Shown here: in pieces, positions 10,162-21,234 of the stretch | Layout: the number at the start of each line of letters is the position of its first letter | Position numbering within the stretch: the stretch's first letter is position 1 | From: Pleurotus ostreatus/Saccharomyces cerevisiae fusant | Lineage: Eukaryota; Opisthokonta | NCBI GenBank assembly: GCA_024196135.1 | Contig: JAMQCK010000246.1 | Coordinates: 1 to 34,111 of the forward strand | Length of the DNA: 34,111 nucleotides | Direction of reading: 5' to 3' | Made by a program: the position numbers and the translations under genes | Notes under the pieces: generated by a model | What the model was told of the DNA's origin: nothing | Seen by the model: the letters and a program-made list of their open reading frames with translations, nothing else | Databases searched by the model: none

Positions 10162-13100
10162 ATGAGTGCCGAAGCGCAGAAGCTCATCGAAGAGATACGC
10201 GACGGCTATGGCTCTGGACGCAGTGCGCAGGCCAAGATGCAGCAGGATCCCTCCCTACAGGCGGTCATTGGGAACTTGACAACAACGCTGGAGAATGCGT
10301 GCAGGAAGTGCGTGACATGTCCTTGGATGCTAAACACGATGTTGACCTAAGTCTGACATAGTGTGTCGGAGGACCTGTACGCCAAGTCCCCCCACTTCAT
10401 CCTGGAGATGGTGCAGAACGCGGACGACAACAAGTACGCGGAGGGCACGAAGCCGACGCTTACGATCCGCATTGAGGACCACGCAGTGACGTTCTCCTCC
10501 AATGAGCTGGGTTTTGAGCCCGCGAATGTACGCGCTATCTGCAGCGTCGGCAAGAGCACGAAGAAAGGGATGTCCGGACGATGCTACGTTGGTGCGCAGG
10601 CCGATCTCGAATGCGCACGTGCTTGAATTCACCCTGGTGTCCCCTATAGGTGAGAAGGGAATCGGTAAAGGACACTCTACTTCTTTCACCATCTTGTCTT
10701 TCTGACATGTCGCGCGTCAAGGCTTCAAGAGCTGCTTCAAAGTCGCCGACGTCGTGCACATCGCGTCGCGCAACTTCCAATTCAAGTTCGACAAGCGCGA
10801 GAAGCTGGGCATGATCACACCCATCTGGTGCACAGACTACCCCGTCACGAAGGGCCAAACGACCTTCCGCCTCGAGCTCTCCCCCGGCGAGTCCGGCGCC
10901 GCGCTCGCCGAGCACGCCTCCAAGCTCGAGCCCAGTCTCCTCTTATTCCTCCGGCAACTGAACACCCTCAAAGTCGAGACAGCTTTGTCCGGCCAAAACC
11001 CGCAGGTCATACACTTCAAGTACAGGACCACAGACGACCCGGACGTGATTACCCTCACGCGGTGGGAGGATCATAGGACGACGCGGGATACGTACTTCAT
11101 CGTGCACCACACTGTGCAGGGGATGCCGGAGGAGGAGAAGCGGAGGGACATCAGCAGCACGGAGGTTACGCTGGCGTTTCCCATCGACAAGGAGGGAGCG
11201 CCGCAGGCGCGCGCCGAATACGCGCATGCTTTCCTTCCCTTGAGGAAGTATGGCTTCAAGGTAAGCCGCTTATATGCTACTCATTGAGCGAAAAACCTTG
11301 ACTGACTTGTTCACGTCAGTTCATCATTCAAGCCGACTTCCTGACGCCGGCGAGCCGCGAGGACATCCTGGAGGAGAAGCCCTGGAACATTACGCTCCGT
11401 GGTGGCCTCCTTGCCGCCGTCCTTGCCGCGATCGAGCGTCTAAAGACCAGGGAGGCGATGAAGTTCACCTGGTTTCGCTTCCTTCCCCTGGAGACAGATG
11501 TCAGCAATGGCTACTTCAAACCTCTCGTGGCCAATGTTCGACGGTCGTTGGCTGCTAAGTCACTATTCCTGTCTCAGGATGGAGAATACCATAGAGCCGG
11601 ACAGCTGCTCATTCTCCCTTATTGGGCCGTGTATCAGGAGAAGGAGAACGATAAGTCTGTCACCAAGCCCCTCATCCCGGAGGAATATCTCCCATTCGTC
11701 TGGTACCTCCACTCGTCGTATGATACCGGCATCAATGGCGACGGCCCCCTGCTAGAGGGATTGGGCTTGAAGCGCATGAACTCGGCGCAGTTTATCAATG
11801 CGCTCCAAGCCATGGTCAACAAGCGCGCGCACGAAGGGCGATCACCAGCTTGGTTCGATGCCGTGTACAGCAACCTATATCGTATCTACGATGAGCCTTC
11901 GAATCCCAACCAGAAGAGGGGGAGGAGGTCGTATCCCTACCAGGCCCCCATCGAGGCCCTCAAGCTTATCCCCCTCAGCGACGGCACCTGGTCCAGCAAA
12001 GTGGACGGCCTGAAGATCTACTTCGACTTCAACCTTGGCGATATCCCGGACGACCTTGGTCTTTATCGCCTACGGCCCAGTACCGACTTGTCACTTGCTC
12101 CGCGCTCTTTCTACCAAAGGATGGGCGTGCAAGCCGCGAAGCCTGCCGACATTGCGAAGCAACTGACGGAGAGGCATCGCCACAACCCTCCCACCGAGCT
12201 GGCTGCCCTGATCAAGCATGCGCGGTTCCTGTTCACTCATCGCGAGACGGTGCATGGGGCTGTGAGCCTCAGTCATTTTCGGGTCATGGACTCGCAGGGG
12301 GAGCTCGGGCACGGGAAGGATATGTACCTGCCAGGAGAGTCGTCCGGCCGATTGGAAACCGTCTTGCCCTCGCCCCCTGCGCGCTTCCTCCATACCGCAT
12401 ACATCGAGCAGTATTCCAACGACCCGACCCTGCAAAAGAAGTGGCTTAAGTGGCTCTCCGATGGGAGCAACGGCTTGGGCCTCCACACCTCGCCACGCCT
12501 CACAGCGGACATGAAGCTCTCCGAAGAGGCATCCCTCATGCTCGAGAAAGTCAACACCCGCCAGCTGCTCGCCATCCTCAAGCGCCACTGGTCCGGCGAC
12601 CGCGGCTCGACGAAGCTCTCCCGCGACGCGCAGACGCAGATATCGAACACGCTCGTGGAGTGCGGCGGCGTGCGGGTGCAGCTGCGCCAGACGTACGTCA
12701 AGCGCAACTCGCTCGCGGACGATACGAGTGGCTTGCCGTTTCTGCCGCTGGACGAGCCGGAAAACCCTGAGTGGGATTTCCTGAGGCGGTTTGGGGTGTC
12801 AAGCGAGATCAATGGGTCGTTCTATCTTAGGCAATTGAAGGGGCTGCAGAGTCAGGGGGAGGCGTTGAGCGAGGAGGATATGAATGCGTTGTATAGGCAG
12901 CTTGAGACGCGGTTCAACGACGATGCTACCGCCATCCGGTATGTTGTTCTGGGCCGACCGGTGGACGAGTTTCTGACGAAAACGGTAGCGAGGCCTTTCA
13001 CACCTTACCCCTCATCTACAACTACAAGAAGAAAGAGTGGTGTGCGTTCGCCGACGCTGTTTGGACAGGACCCGCGAACATGCGGTTCAAGACCGCCGTG

Positions 13101-15326
13101 CAGACGCTCTACCCACATCAAGAGGCATTCTTCTGCCGCTGCCTTCAGCTTGCCAAACCCTCGCACGCGGACCTCATCGTCAACGAGGTCAAGCAGCTCG
13201 TCAGTCAGCTCCGCGACGAAAACCTCGCGGAAGGGAAACTGAAGGAGATGATCGACCTTCTCACCGAACTATCGCGCTTCATTCACAAGAATCCGGAGGA
13301 AGTGTCGACGGCGACCAGCCCGTTGCACGAGCTGCGCAACGAGCCCATCTTCCCCGTACGCCTACCTGAATCCGGCGATGTTGTACTTCGACGGATTGCA
13401 GACCAACCTTTCTACGTACCTGATGCCAGCGAGCAGTTCAAGCATCTCTTTGACCAGTGGGTGCCCCTGCTCGCTATCGCAGGCTCCGTGGAGTACAACA
13501 GACTTCGCGCCCTTCTGGATTGCAAAATCTTCGACGGTCTCATTCGCCTTGAAGATGCAGTTCATACGGAGAATCCTGTATTCGTCAAGAAGCACAAGGA
13601 CAAGAAGCTCACGAAGAGTTATCTGTCCAAGCGCGAATACATCGTCCGGTCAGTCGTTCCCCTCGACCCGAAAGTGGCAATCCGCTAATGCATCGCAGGT
13701 TTTGTTTTGCTCACCATCGCTACGGCCCCACGAAGCCCGTCAAGGAATCTCTGGGTCGTCTCAAAAACCTGAAGATCTTTGTCGCCGACTCCGTCGGATT
13801 GACGCACGTCCTCGGAGACGTAAAGAGAACTGTCAAAGCAGATATGCACTTCGACGAGAAGCGCTTCTCGGTCTGCGTCGACCGGAATCTAGTTGTGCCC
13901 GCGTATCGGCACCAATTGCTCATATCGAACAAACTTGCCTCGCTTTTCGGCATGAACGCGGCGAATGTGCTTACCATCGCGCAGAACTCGACAGGCGCGC
14001 TGGACCAGATGTGTCGCGCTGATAAGATCCCACCTCTGGACGCCGACGCGTTCGATGACTTCGAGTGGCTGAGGGAGGCCCAGGACCAGGAGTCGGACAG
14101 CGAATCGGACGAGCTGGATGGGGACGAGGAGCCCCCCGCTACCACTCAGGGTGGTGGGCCGCGCACTCAAATGCAGCGCGGACGCCCAAAGCAAACGCAG
14201 CGCACGCAGCGCGTACCCTCTTCGAGCAGGTCGGCGTCGCCAGAGGCTCCAGCACCGACGCAGTCTGCGCGGCGTCGGTCAGGCCAGACCCAGCCCGTGC
14301 ACCCGCTCCCGACGCCGCGTCCGTCCACGCAGCCGACGACGCCAGGCGCGGTCGAGGACGAGCTGGAAGAGGAAGAGGAGGAGCAAAAAGAGGACCGGTT
14401 CGGCGAGGACGATATCGAGATGCTGGCGAGAGGAGCCAAGGCAAACGCGCACCTCGTTCGTCAGCACATGCGCGATCGCAGTGGCCGACGGCGGGGCGTG
14501 AAGCGGAAGGCTGCGCAGGATCTGTCGGGGTCCGCGGCGAAGCGGGCGCGGGAGGACGGGGATAAGCAGGGCGGTGCTTCAGGGTCCACTGGCACGGCGG
14601 CCGGGGCGGATGCGAAGGATGAGGAGGAGGAGCCGGATGTCGAGATCGAGGTTGAGGAGGATGAGCTGGACGAGGAGGACAGCATGCAGGTCGACCCAGT
14701 CGACGACATACCGGACGATGCGCCGCAACGGGTCATCGACGTGCTGGGAGAGCATTATGTACGTGGTTCTGCGCCCTACCTTCCTGATCTACTGCTAACA
14801 ACCGCTCTCCAGGTTTTCTCCCTCTTGCTTACCATCCTGCCCCAGTTCGGTGCGGAGAACTGGACGTCTGCGAGGCGCGGGCACGTACCCGATTTCGAGC
14901 CGTACGAGGGAGACGCTGTCGGGAACATCACGTACAAGGACGTCGAGGGCGAGCTGACCCGCTACCTCCGCGGCGGACAGGATGTACCGGCATGGGCGGG
15001 GGCATACCCGACATACCATATCCTGATAAAGACGACTACGGGGGCGCATGAGACGCCGTTCACGCTGAGTGAGCGTGAGGTAGCTGCGGTGAGTACGCCT
15101 ACGCAGCGTGACGTAGGATTAGCAGCTGATATATACCTAGGCTACGGATATGTCGATGCCCGTTGGGGAGGATGTGATGCCGACGGACGTCCTGGTCGTC
15201 ATGCGGGTTTCTGGCCCTCGGGGTAGCCAGAAGCTGCAAGCGTATGTGGACCCCCTCACTTGCTTGGGCCACAAGATATTTCGCATCCGTTCAGAGCTTG
15301 TCTGTGCACCTAACGACACTGTTTGA
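10162..15326 (+). CDS. NO VEIN/sacsin-type GHKL ATPase with DUF3883-like C-terminus
   Basis: Nine exons (10162-10307, 10362-10591, 10650-10664, 10722-11260, 11320-12938, 12989-13648, 13699-14758, 14813-15088, 15141-15326) give 1,576 residues. The N-terminal Hsp90-type nucleotide pocket is clear: FILEMVQNADDNKY (61-74), SSNELGF, ICSVGKSTKKG, then YVGEKGIGFKSCF (124-136), which spans a 15-nt exon. A long middle part lacks motifs I know. Around 1170-1420 lies a low-complexity linker with Pro/Thr/Gln-rich, highly acidic stretches and a bipartite basic cluster (GVKRKAA...AAKRARED) like a nuclear import signal. The C-terminal 150 residues match DUF3883 of plant NO VEIN: GAENWTS, YKDVEGELTRYL, PTYHILIKTTTGAHETPF, then DVLVVMRVSG and YVDPL. 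No function is established for fungal members. The AAG acceptor at 10721 is fixed by the conserved motif. Confidence 0.88.
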
Positions 15327-15836
15327 AATTGTCTCAATCCTGTACTTCTCGCTACTAACCTATTGTCTATCTTCCTTACCTTACTCACATACCCTATTGC
15401 ACCTAACTGTGCAGTAATCATACCACTTTGCTGACTCGTAACTCGACCGTCGCGCGACTGTATTACAGGCTATCGGGAGGATTCAATTTTTGTTTAGTAC
15501 AAACGACACAGCGCGCACACCCCAAAGTCCGATAGCGACATGACGAACGGCTCGTAAGATAACAGCGTACACATACAACATATACATGGACCAGGCAATC
15601 GCGATCGTCCGTGGTCCTGGGTCATAAAAGGACATAAAGATACAACATTGACTTGACGCATAGTCTCCCCAGCACGAAACCCTATCCGATGGTATACCGG
15701 AGCTTGCTATGCAAGGACGAAGATGAAGGGGGAGAGAAGAAGGTCCTGTGGTCGATATATATCAGTCGCGCGAACCCCAGCCAAGAGGAGGGACATACCA
15801 TGAGCCTATAGTACATATAGAGGGTGCCGATGACGA
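15327..15836. other. Convergent intergenic region
   Basis: These 510 bp hold the 3' flanks of the ATPase gene and of the small leftward gene. AT-rich runs occur at 15330-15420 and 15550-15660. No coding frame or structured repeat is recognised. Confidence 0.4.
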
Positions 15837-16028
15837 CTAGGGTCTACCCGCGGATCTCAAATACTCGCTGCGCAAATTCCGCGAGCTTGACTTTCGGTGC
15901 AATCGCGGGGACGAGGTCGAGGTAGGAGATCCGGACGCGCCGCTGCCTGGGCCGGATGATGTTAGGTTCGAGGTGTTGATGGGCGCAGGCTTCATGGGCG
16001 TGGCGAGGGTGGACATGGTGTTCGTCAT
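15837..16028 (-). CDS. Possible 63-residue Ser/Pro/Thr-rich basic protein
   Basis: The ATG at 16028 has a strong context (CACCATGACG). The frame reads MTNTMSTLATPMKPAPINT, then a Gly/Ser-rich stretch (SSGPGSGASGSPTSTSSP) and a basic end (RLHRKSSSRNLRSEYL...). No domain is recognised. A consensus TATA box lies about 260 bp upstream, and a well-formed 58-nt intron sits in the leader, so a transcript starting there is credible. A rival frame over the same bases (ending near 15844, with ISYLDLVPAIAPKVKLAEF) also looks protein-like and has C/G-ending codons. The 3' half could therefore be read in that frame through an unrecognised splice. Which frame is real is undecided. Confidence 0.45.
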   Translation of the reverse strand: MTNTMSTLATPMKPAPINTSNLTSSGPGSGASGSPTSTSSPRLHRKSSSRNLRSEYLRSAGRP

Positions 16029-16107
16029 GGTGCTGGTCGTGTGCGCGCTCGGACTGGGCGCGGGCTGGTCTGGACTGGGGGTAGTTGGATGCACTGTGCG
16101 AGGATGG

Positions 16108-16165
16108 CTGGGGAGGACGAACGTCAGTAAGGGACGTAAGAATACAGGCGAGGGGGTACACACAC
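16108..16165 (-). other. Probable 5'UTR intron of the small gene at 15837
   Basis: On the minus strand a GTGTGTGT donor at 16165 and a CCCCAG acceptor at 16108 enclose 58 nt, the typical length here, with a CTGAC branch site near the acceptor. It lies between the TATA box and the ATG. Confidence 0.5.
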
Positions 16166-16285
16166 CTATCCGTGGTATGAAGGACTTCCAAATCCAGAAA
16201 ACAATAGCACTGAACAAGCGGGAGCTTCGACTTGATGGATCGCAAGGCGGGTGGAAAAAGGAACGAGGCACGGCGGAGGGCGCGC

Positions 16286-16293
16286 TTTATATA
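16286..16293 (-). promoter_or_regulatory. TATA box of the small gene at 15837-16028
   Basis: The minus strand reads GTGTATATAAAGCG. The core TATATAAA is a full consensus match and lies about 120 bp upstream of the leader intron. Confidence 0.6.
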
Positions 16294-16299
16294 CACGCG

Positions 16300-17240
16300 C
16301 CCAGCCCCCGCGGGAGCAAAAATGGAGAGCGGCAATACGGACCAGAAATGCGCGCGCGCCGCTCTGAAATCCGGACTGTCGCTCCACCGGATTTGAGAGC
16401 GAGCCAGCCGGGTTTGAAGGCGATTTTCCGGCCGAGCGAGAGCGACATTCTGGATCCCGATGGCTGTGCGCCCCTTCCTTATGCCAGGGCTCTCCCTTGT
16501 GCTGCGCGGGCGACGTTGACAGTGTGCAGGGTGGGCGGCCTGGGTGGGAGGCGATGCAATGATGACGCGGGAGGCCGAAGGAGAGACTCGGAGGGTGGCC
16601 GGAGAGACCTGGGGGGCAACTGAGATTCTGCAAGGGAATCACAAACAGTAAGAGACTCGTCACAAGCAAGCGGTACGAAAGACTCGGAGAGAAATAGACA
16701 ATCAGGGGGTCCGCTTTCGTATACCCCGAGACGCGAAATAAGGCTCAAGACCGAGACATGGTGCCAGCAACGCCCTGTGTGCTACAACGGGCGACGCCGA
16801 TCATACCTGAGACTGGGGCTATTCTGTGTCCAGTAGGGCTAATCTGAATCCTTCCCTCGCGACGCCATCTTGCGCTCACTGTGATTGGGCTCGTGCGCCG
16901 GGGACCTCGGAGGGAGGAGGCTGGGTAGGACACGGGGTCAGGCCTGCGTCGTACAACGCGTCAATGCACACGGTCGCCTGCTGTAACTTACGGACCGCCT
17001 CCTTCCGCCACAGCCTCTCGCCATCTGCGATGTGTGTTGCCTTACGGGCTTGCGGCGTTGTTCATGACGAAGTAGGGCGACACGCATGCAGTCATCCTGG
17101 GATCAATCCATTACTTCCCTCCATACGCGTCCCCACGCCCCAGAAATGCAAGGTCGCTTCCTGAGTGTAGAAGTAACATTTTCAAAACAAAGGGGAAGAC
17201 ATCGGAGATACAAAAGCTGCACAGTGTGAGGTCGGAGAGG
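16300..17240. other. Intergenic region upstream of the small leftward gene
   Basis: About 0.94 kb lies between the leftward TATA box and the 3' end of coatomer epsilon. It is GC-rich with purine-rich runs (GGAGGCCGAAGGAGAGACTCGGAGG around 16570-16600). Overlapping frames on both strands show no motif, and I see no gene. It probably carries upstream control sequence for the 15837 gene and the coatomer 3' UTR. Confidence 0.4.
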
Positions 17241-18332
17241 CTAAGCGGCAGCTGCGACAGGAGGGACGTCGAACTTTGCCGCGAACTCGTCGAAAATGGA
17301 TGCCTTTGCGGCCAGGTCTGCGACAAGAGGGTGGTCGGGGTGCTCGGATTGTAGTCGTCTGGAAGGAGGAGTGTCAGTAGATACTCTCACAAAAACAAGT
17401 TAGGTAGGATACGCACGCAAACAGCTCATCAGCCTCGCCCTTCTGCTGTGGCGCCAGGCTCGCCGCCACGGTGTACGCCGCCAGCGCCTCTGCGTCGCCT
17501 GCATTCTGCTGCATCGCCTCCTCGATATCCGAGCGCGCCGCCTGGAACTCGTTGCGCAGGATGCGCGTGACGCCGCGCGCGGTGAGGATGTGCGGGGAGG
17601 AGAGCGAGGGGTTCCCGAGCTGCTCGGTGTAGAAGGACTGCGGGTTCGCGTACGCGTCCTTGCCGGTGACGAGCCCGATATTGCACTCGATGAGCTGCAG
17701 GAGGAGATCGTCCTCAGCCCAGTGCTTGGCGCGCTCGAATTCGCGTTTGGCGAGATCGGGGCGGTTGATAGAGAGGTAGATGTGGACGAGGACGGCGACG
17801 CTGGGAGGTTGGGTTAGGGAGGGAGGATAAGTGAGGGGGTTGCGGCCACGTACGCTTCGAGATCCTCGGTCTGAGAACCGAGCGCGTCGAGCGCCTCCTC
17901 GATCTCGCCTGCGCGCGCGAACGCAGTCCCGGCGAGTACGCGCACAAGCGCCTTGTCCTTCTCGCTCCCCTCCGCATCATCTCCCTCGATCTCGACCAGC
18001 AAGTCGCGTAGAGACTCGAGCGCGGCGTCCTTGTCCTCGTCCGTGGAGGCTGCCACGTACTTCGCAAGTGCACCGACTGCCTTCACCGCGACATTTTCGT
18101 TGTCTTCCGGGATAAGTGCCAATGCAGAGTTGGGGTCATCGGATGCGATATGTGCGCGCGCCTGGTAGAGGAGGGTGGGGATGTAGTCCGGGGAATTTGG
18201 GTCCGGCAAGGTCAAGTCGATGAGCGTTTTGTATGCGCCTGAAGCATTGTAAGCGGGATATGCGCTAGATAGTCAATCAGACTCACCCAAGAAAAACTGC
18301 TGCTTGACATGGTACAATTCGCTGGACTCCAT
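17241..18332 (-). CDS. SEC28: Coatomer subunit epsilon
   Basis: Exons 18332-18287, 18238-17854, 17800-17417 and 17358-17241 encode 310 residues, matching the family length. Epsilon-COP is a TPR-like alpha-solenoid in the COPI coat, which returns vesicles from the Golgi to the ER; it binds the C-terminus of alpha-COP. Diagnostic text includes MDSSELYHVKQQFFLGAY at the start, YQARAHIASDDPNSALALI, then LAKREFERAKHWAEDD, ANPQSFYTEQL, LLNG-type repeat positions (ILTARGVTRILRNEFQAA) and the end region with LQSEHPDHPLV. All three introns are 48-58 nt with canonical ends. The start is the only ATG in frame ahead of the conserved N-terminus. It is divergent from the F-box gene across 181 bp. Confidence 0.95.
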
Positions 18333-18513
18333 GGCTGATGATGGGAAGTATAATGGGGGCGGAGAACAATGACTGACCTCTATGCACGTGCCCATTCGCA
18401 CTTCCCTCTTCCCCATCATTACTCAAGCGCCGACTCAGGCCCTCAGACTCCGAATACTGACAACGGAGGGCCATAATAACCCCTGGAGCTGTTGCTGAGC
18501 AACATTACTGACC
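18333..18513. promoter_or_regulatory. Short bidirectional promoter, coatomer epsilon / F-box gene
   Basis: Only 181 bp separate the two start codons, so both genes must use promoter elements within it or within each other's leader. No TATA box is visible. The sequence GGCCATAATAACCCC lies at 18470-18484. Confidence 0.55.
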
Positions 18514-20405
18514 ATGAGTGGTGCGTATGAGTCACAAAGATCGCATATATGCGCTTACAAGCATGCGCAGGACTCGAGATCTCCGAGACCAATACTAACG
18601 ACGCGAGGAGGGCTCTGGACGACGAGATCGCAGTCCACGAGCGAGCGATCCGCACCCTCAAGTCCCGACGAAACACTCTAGCACCCATCGCACAACTTCC
18701 GCCAGAAGTCCTCTGCAGCATCTTCATCTTCATATCCCGGCAGGGGCAAACTGATTACAACAATGGCATGAGCTTGGATTGGACGAAGGGTGCGTTTTGC
18801 TGCAATGGCAGCAAGAAATGTACTGACACATCCATCTCAGTCTCCCATGTCTGCCGATATTGGCGCGAATGCGCGTTGGACTGCCCGCGCCTCTGGAGCG
18901 CGCCGAGCTTCCAGCCGAGCCAGAAATGGGGTCTGGAGATGCTACAGCGATCGAAGATGGCTCCTTTGTCAATACGGACGGACACATCCTACATGACACC
19001 CAAAGCCGTCGATGCCGTACACACAGCACTCCAGCAGATCCACCGCATCAGTGAGCTGCACATAACGGCCGTGCCGTCCACTCTCCAGCGCCTGTGCGCG
19101 CCCCTCAACCGGGCAGCGCCGCTGCTCGAGTCCCTACTCATCCACGCGAACCCGCGCTCGAGCTACTACGTGACCGACGAAGGCTTTCCGCTGGCGGACG
19201 ACTTCCTCGCGGGCGAGACACCGCGGCTGAGGAGGCTCGAGCTCATCCGGACGCGCATTAATTGGAAGTCGGGTATCTTGTGCGACCTCACGTCGCTCAA
19301 GATCATCAAGATCCCGCACGCGAACCGGCCGACTATTACGCAGATGCTAGACATCCTCGCCAAGATGCCCAACCTGCGCATGCTCTGGCTGGAAGACTTC
19401 TTGCACAACGTCGACCTCGATCCCGACTCGTCCTTCTTCAACAGCTCGGAGTCGCAAGCGGACGCCGCCAGGCCAGGAGCCATCGCCCTCCCGAAGTTGC
19501 GAGCGTTGCATCTGCATGCGAGCACGCTGCAATGCGCCGCCTTCCTTAGCGCGCTCAAGATGCCGATCTCGGTCGCGTTTGATCTCGTCGTCCGTGGCGG
19601 GACAAAGACCGGGCGCGACTTTTCCCCAATCTTCCCTCTGTTCAAACGTCTTGGTGCAGATAGCAAGCGCCCGATCCGGAGTCTCATCGTTGAGCGATGC
19701 TCGGTGCACTCCATCATGCTGCGCGCGCACCAGAACGCGAGTAACACTGCTGCGCACCCCTTGTTCAAGCTTGAGCTCTCGTGGCAGCAGTTCACGCCAA
19801 GCACTGGTGCGATCGTCATGCACGATGTGCTGCGCGCTCTGCCTCTCCGAGACTTACGCTCGGTTCAAGTGCGCCGGGTCGAGCTGGTAGATTCAGATCG
19901 ATGGGTCGGCGCGCTCTCGAACTCACCCAAATTACGGAGCATCAAGGTCGTCGGCGACAACCACAGCACGCGCGAACTCATCACCGCCCTCGGCCAGGTG
20001 CGCCAGAGCGAGCCGCGCAAGGTCTGGATCCCCTCCCTCCGCTCGCTCTCCATCGAGGAGTTCTCCTTCCGCGGCGACTGCGACATCATCGACGAGGAGT
20101 ACCACGAGCCTGAGGACGAGGACGCGATGCTCGAGCAGCTGCTCGACTGCCTCATGTGGCGCCAGGAGTGCCGCGCGCCGGTGACCGAACTGCGCTTGCA
20201 GGAGTGCCGGTACATCGACGACGACGCGGTCGCGCGACTCGAAGAGGTCGTCGTGGAGGTCGACTGGGACGGGCTGGTGCAGGGGTACAGCGACGATGAG
20301 GACGAGGACGAGGGGTACAGTGACTATGAGTATGGGTACTTCGGCTACCCGGGCGACTCGGACTATGAGGACGACCTGTATGCGGGGTATCTGCCGCCTT
20401 ACTGA
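18514..20405 (+). CDS. F-box protein of the Agaricomycete type
   Basis: The best model joins a 7-nt first coding exon (18514-18520, ATGAGTG) to 18571-18789 and 18841-20405, giving 596 residues. It is probably an SCF ubiquitin-ligase adaptor. An N-terminal helix (ALDDEIAVHERAIRTLKSRRN) runs into the F-box (LAPIAQLPPEVLCSIFIFI, from 39). After splicing the 51-nt intron come VSHVCRYWRECALDCPRLWS and the MLQRSKMAPL block usual for mushroom F-box proteins. The rest is irregular leucine-rich repeat sequence (LRALHLHAS, LRSIKVVG, LRSLSIEEFSF). The last 45 residues are very acidic and Tyr-rich (DDEDEDEGYSDYEYGYF). An alternative start is the ATG at 18549, which would read through the first intron's 3' part and add 10 other residues. 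The 51-nt intron lacks an in-frame stop. The substrate is unknown. Confidence 0.85.
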
Positions 20406-20893
20406 TCAGATAGAACCGACGGTTACTGACTGCTTTTTTGGGAGTGAGTGATCCTTCTAGGGCGGATACCTGTGTGAATGCTGACTGTGCCCTCCCACAG
20501 CTCTCTATTTTATTGATGCAAGTAATCCCTGTGTACAACCTACGAGCCTGGCTATGTATCATATCCGATTCGCCGTCGTCTTCCTCCGACCTATATGCCC
20601 GCCTTGCTCGGGGGCGGCTGAGCGTGCACTTGTCGGTCCGACTACAACACTGAATGTCTTCGTATGGGGAAGAACCGCTCTCATCAAACACCGACCATAT
20701 CATCCGTCATATGAACTTCCTCGGAGAGTTGTCAATTGTTCAACGGATCATCGCCTTCATGAATGTCAGCAATCCGCTCAGCAGTCCTCACTCATGCGGT
20801 TGTCGGCCGTGAGTCTGCTCCCACTACCACTGACCGTTCTATTTCCTAGTATCTCATGTTCACCTGCCCCTCCGCAATCGCGCCAGCGCTCTT

Positions 20894-20926
20894 CAGTGCG
20901 GCATGGTGCTCTCCAGTGCGGCATGG
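20894..20926. repeat. Two-copy direct repeat CAGTGCGGCATGG
   Basis: The 13-mer CAGTGCGGCATGG occurs at 20894-20906 and 20914-20926 with a 20-bp period, about two helical turns. It lies about 310 bp before the Ppo start. It could be a tandem regulator site or a chance small duplication. Confidence 0.7.
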
Positions 20927-21131
20927 GAACGGGCTAGCCAAGGTTCGTGACGATAGAGGATCATCTAGCGCTTCCCCTAATAGAACACTAGAACGCCGAT
21001 AGGCGCTCCCGATCCTCCGCCTCGCTTCCTACGTCGATGTCCGTTCGCTTCATCCAGCGCTCGAATCGCGACGTCAGCGAGGGTTTAGAGTAATCGAACT
21101 TTGGTGGGGGTTGCTCGGCTTAGAGGCGTCC

Positions 21132-21138
21132 TTATAAG
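21132..21138 (+). promoter_or_regulatory. TATA box of the Ppo gene
   Basis: TTATAAG lies within CCTTATAAGAAGCGG, about 100 bp before the ATG at 21235. The leader then has C/T-rich sequence (CTCCCTCCCCTTCTTC at 21158-21173). Confidence 0.55.
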
Positions 21139-21234
21139 AAGCGGGTTGGGCGCGCACTCCCTCCCCTTCTTCATACGGGACTACCCTCACCGTCCTGGAC
21201 TTCACCCGATTCCAATCCAAAAGCAAAAGTCACA

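Larger units (their letters stand above)
20406..21234. other. Intergenic region upstream of the Ppo gene
   Basis: This 0.83 kb holds the F-box 3' UTR and the promoter of the dioxygenase gene, including a TATA-like site at 21132 and a small direct repeat at 20894-20926. No reading frame here has support. Confidence 0.45.

Noticed and set aside
12091..12812. Long minus-strand frames inside the ATPase gene
   Set aside because: These are antisense shadows of a well-supported 1.6 kb exon with conserved family sequence on the plus strand.
19166..19823. Minus-strand frames of 158-217 codons inside the F-box gene
   Set aside because: They lie opposite the strongly supported F-box coding exon and show no motif of their own.
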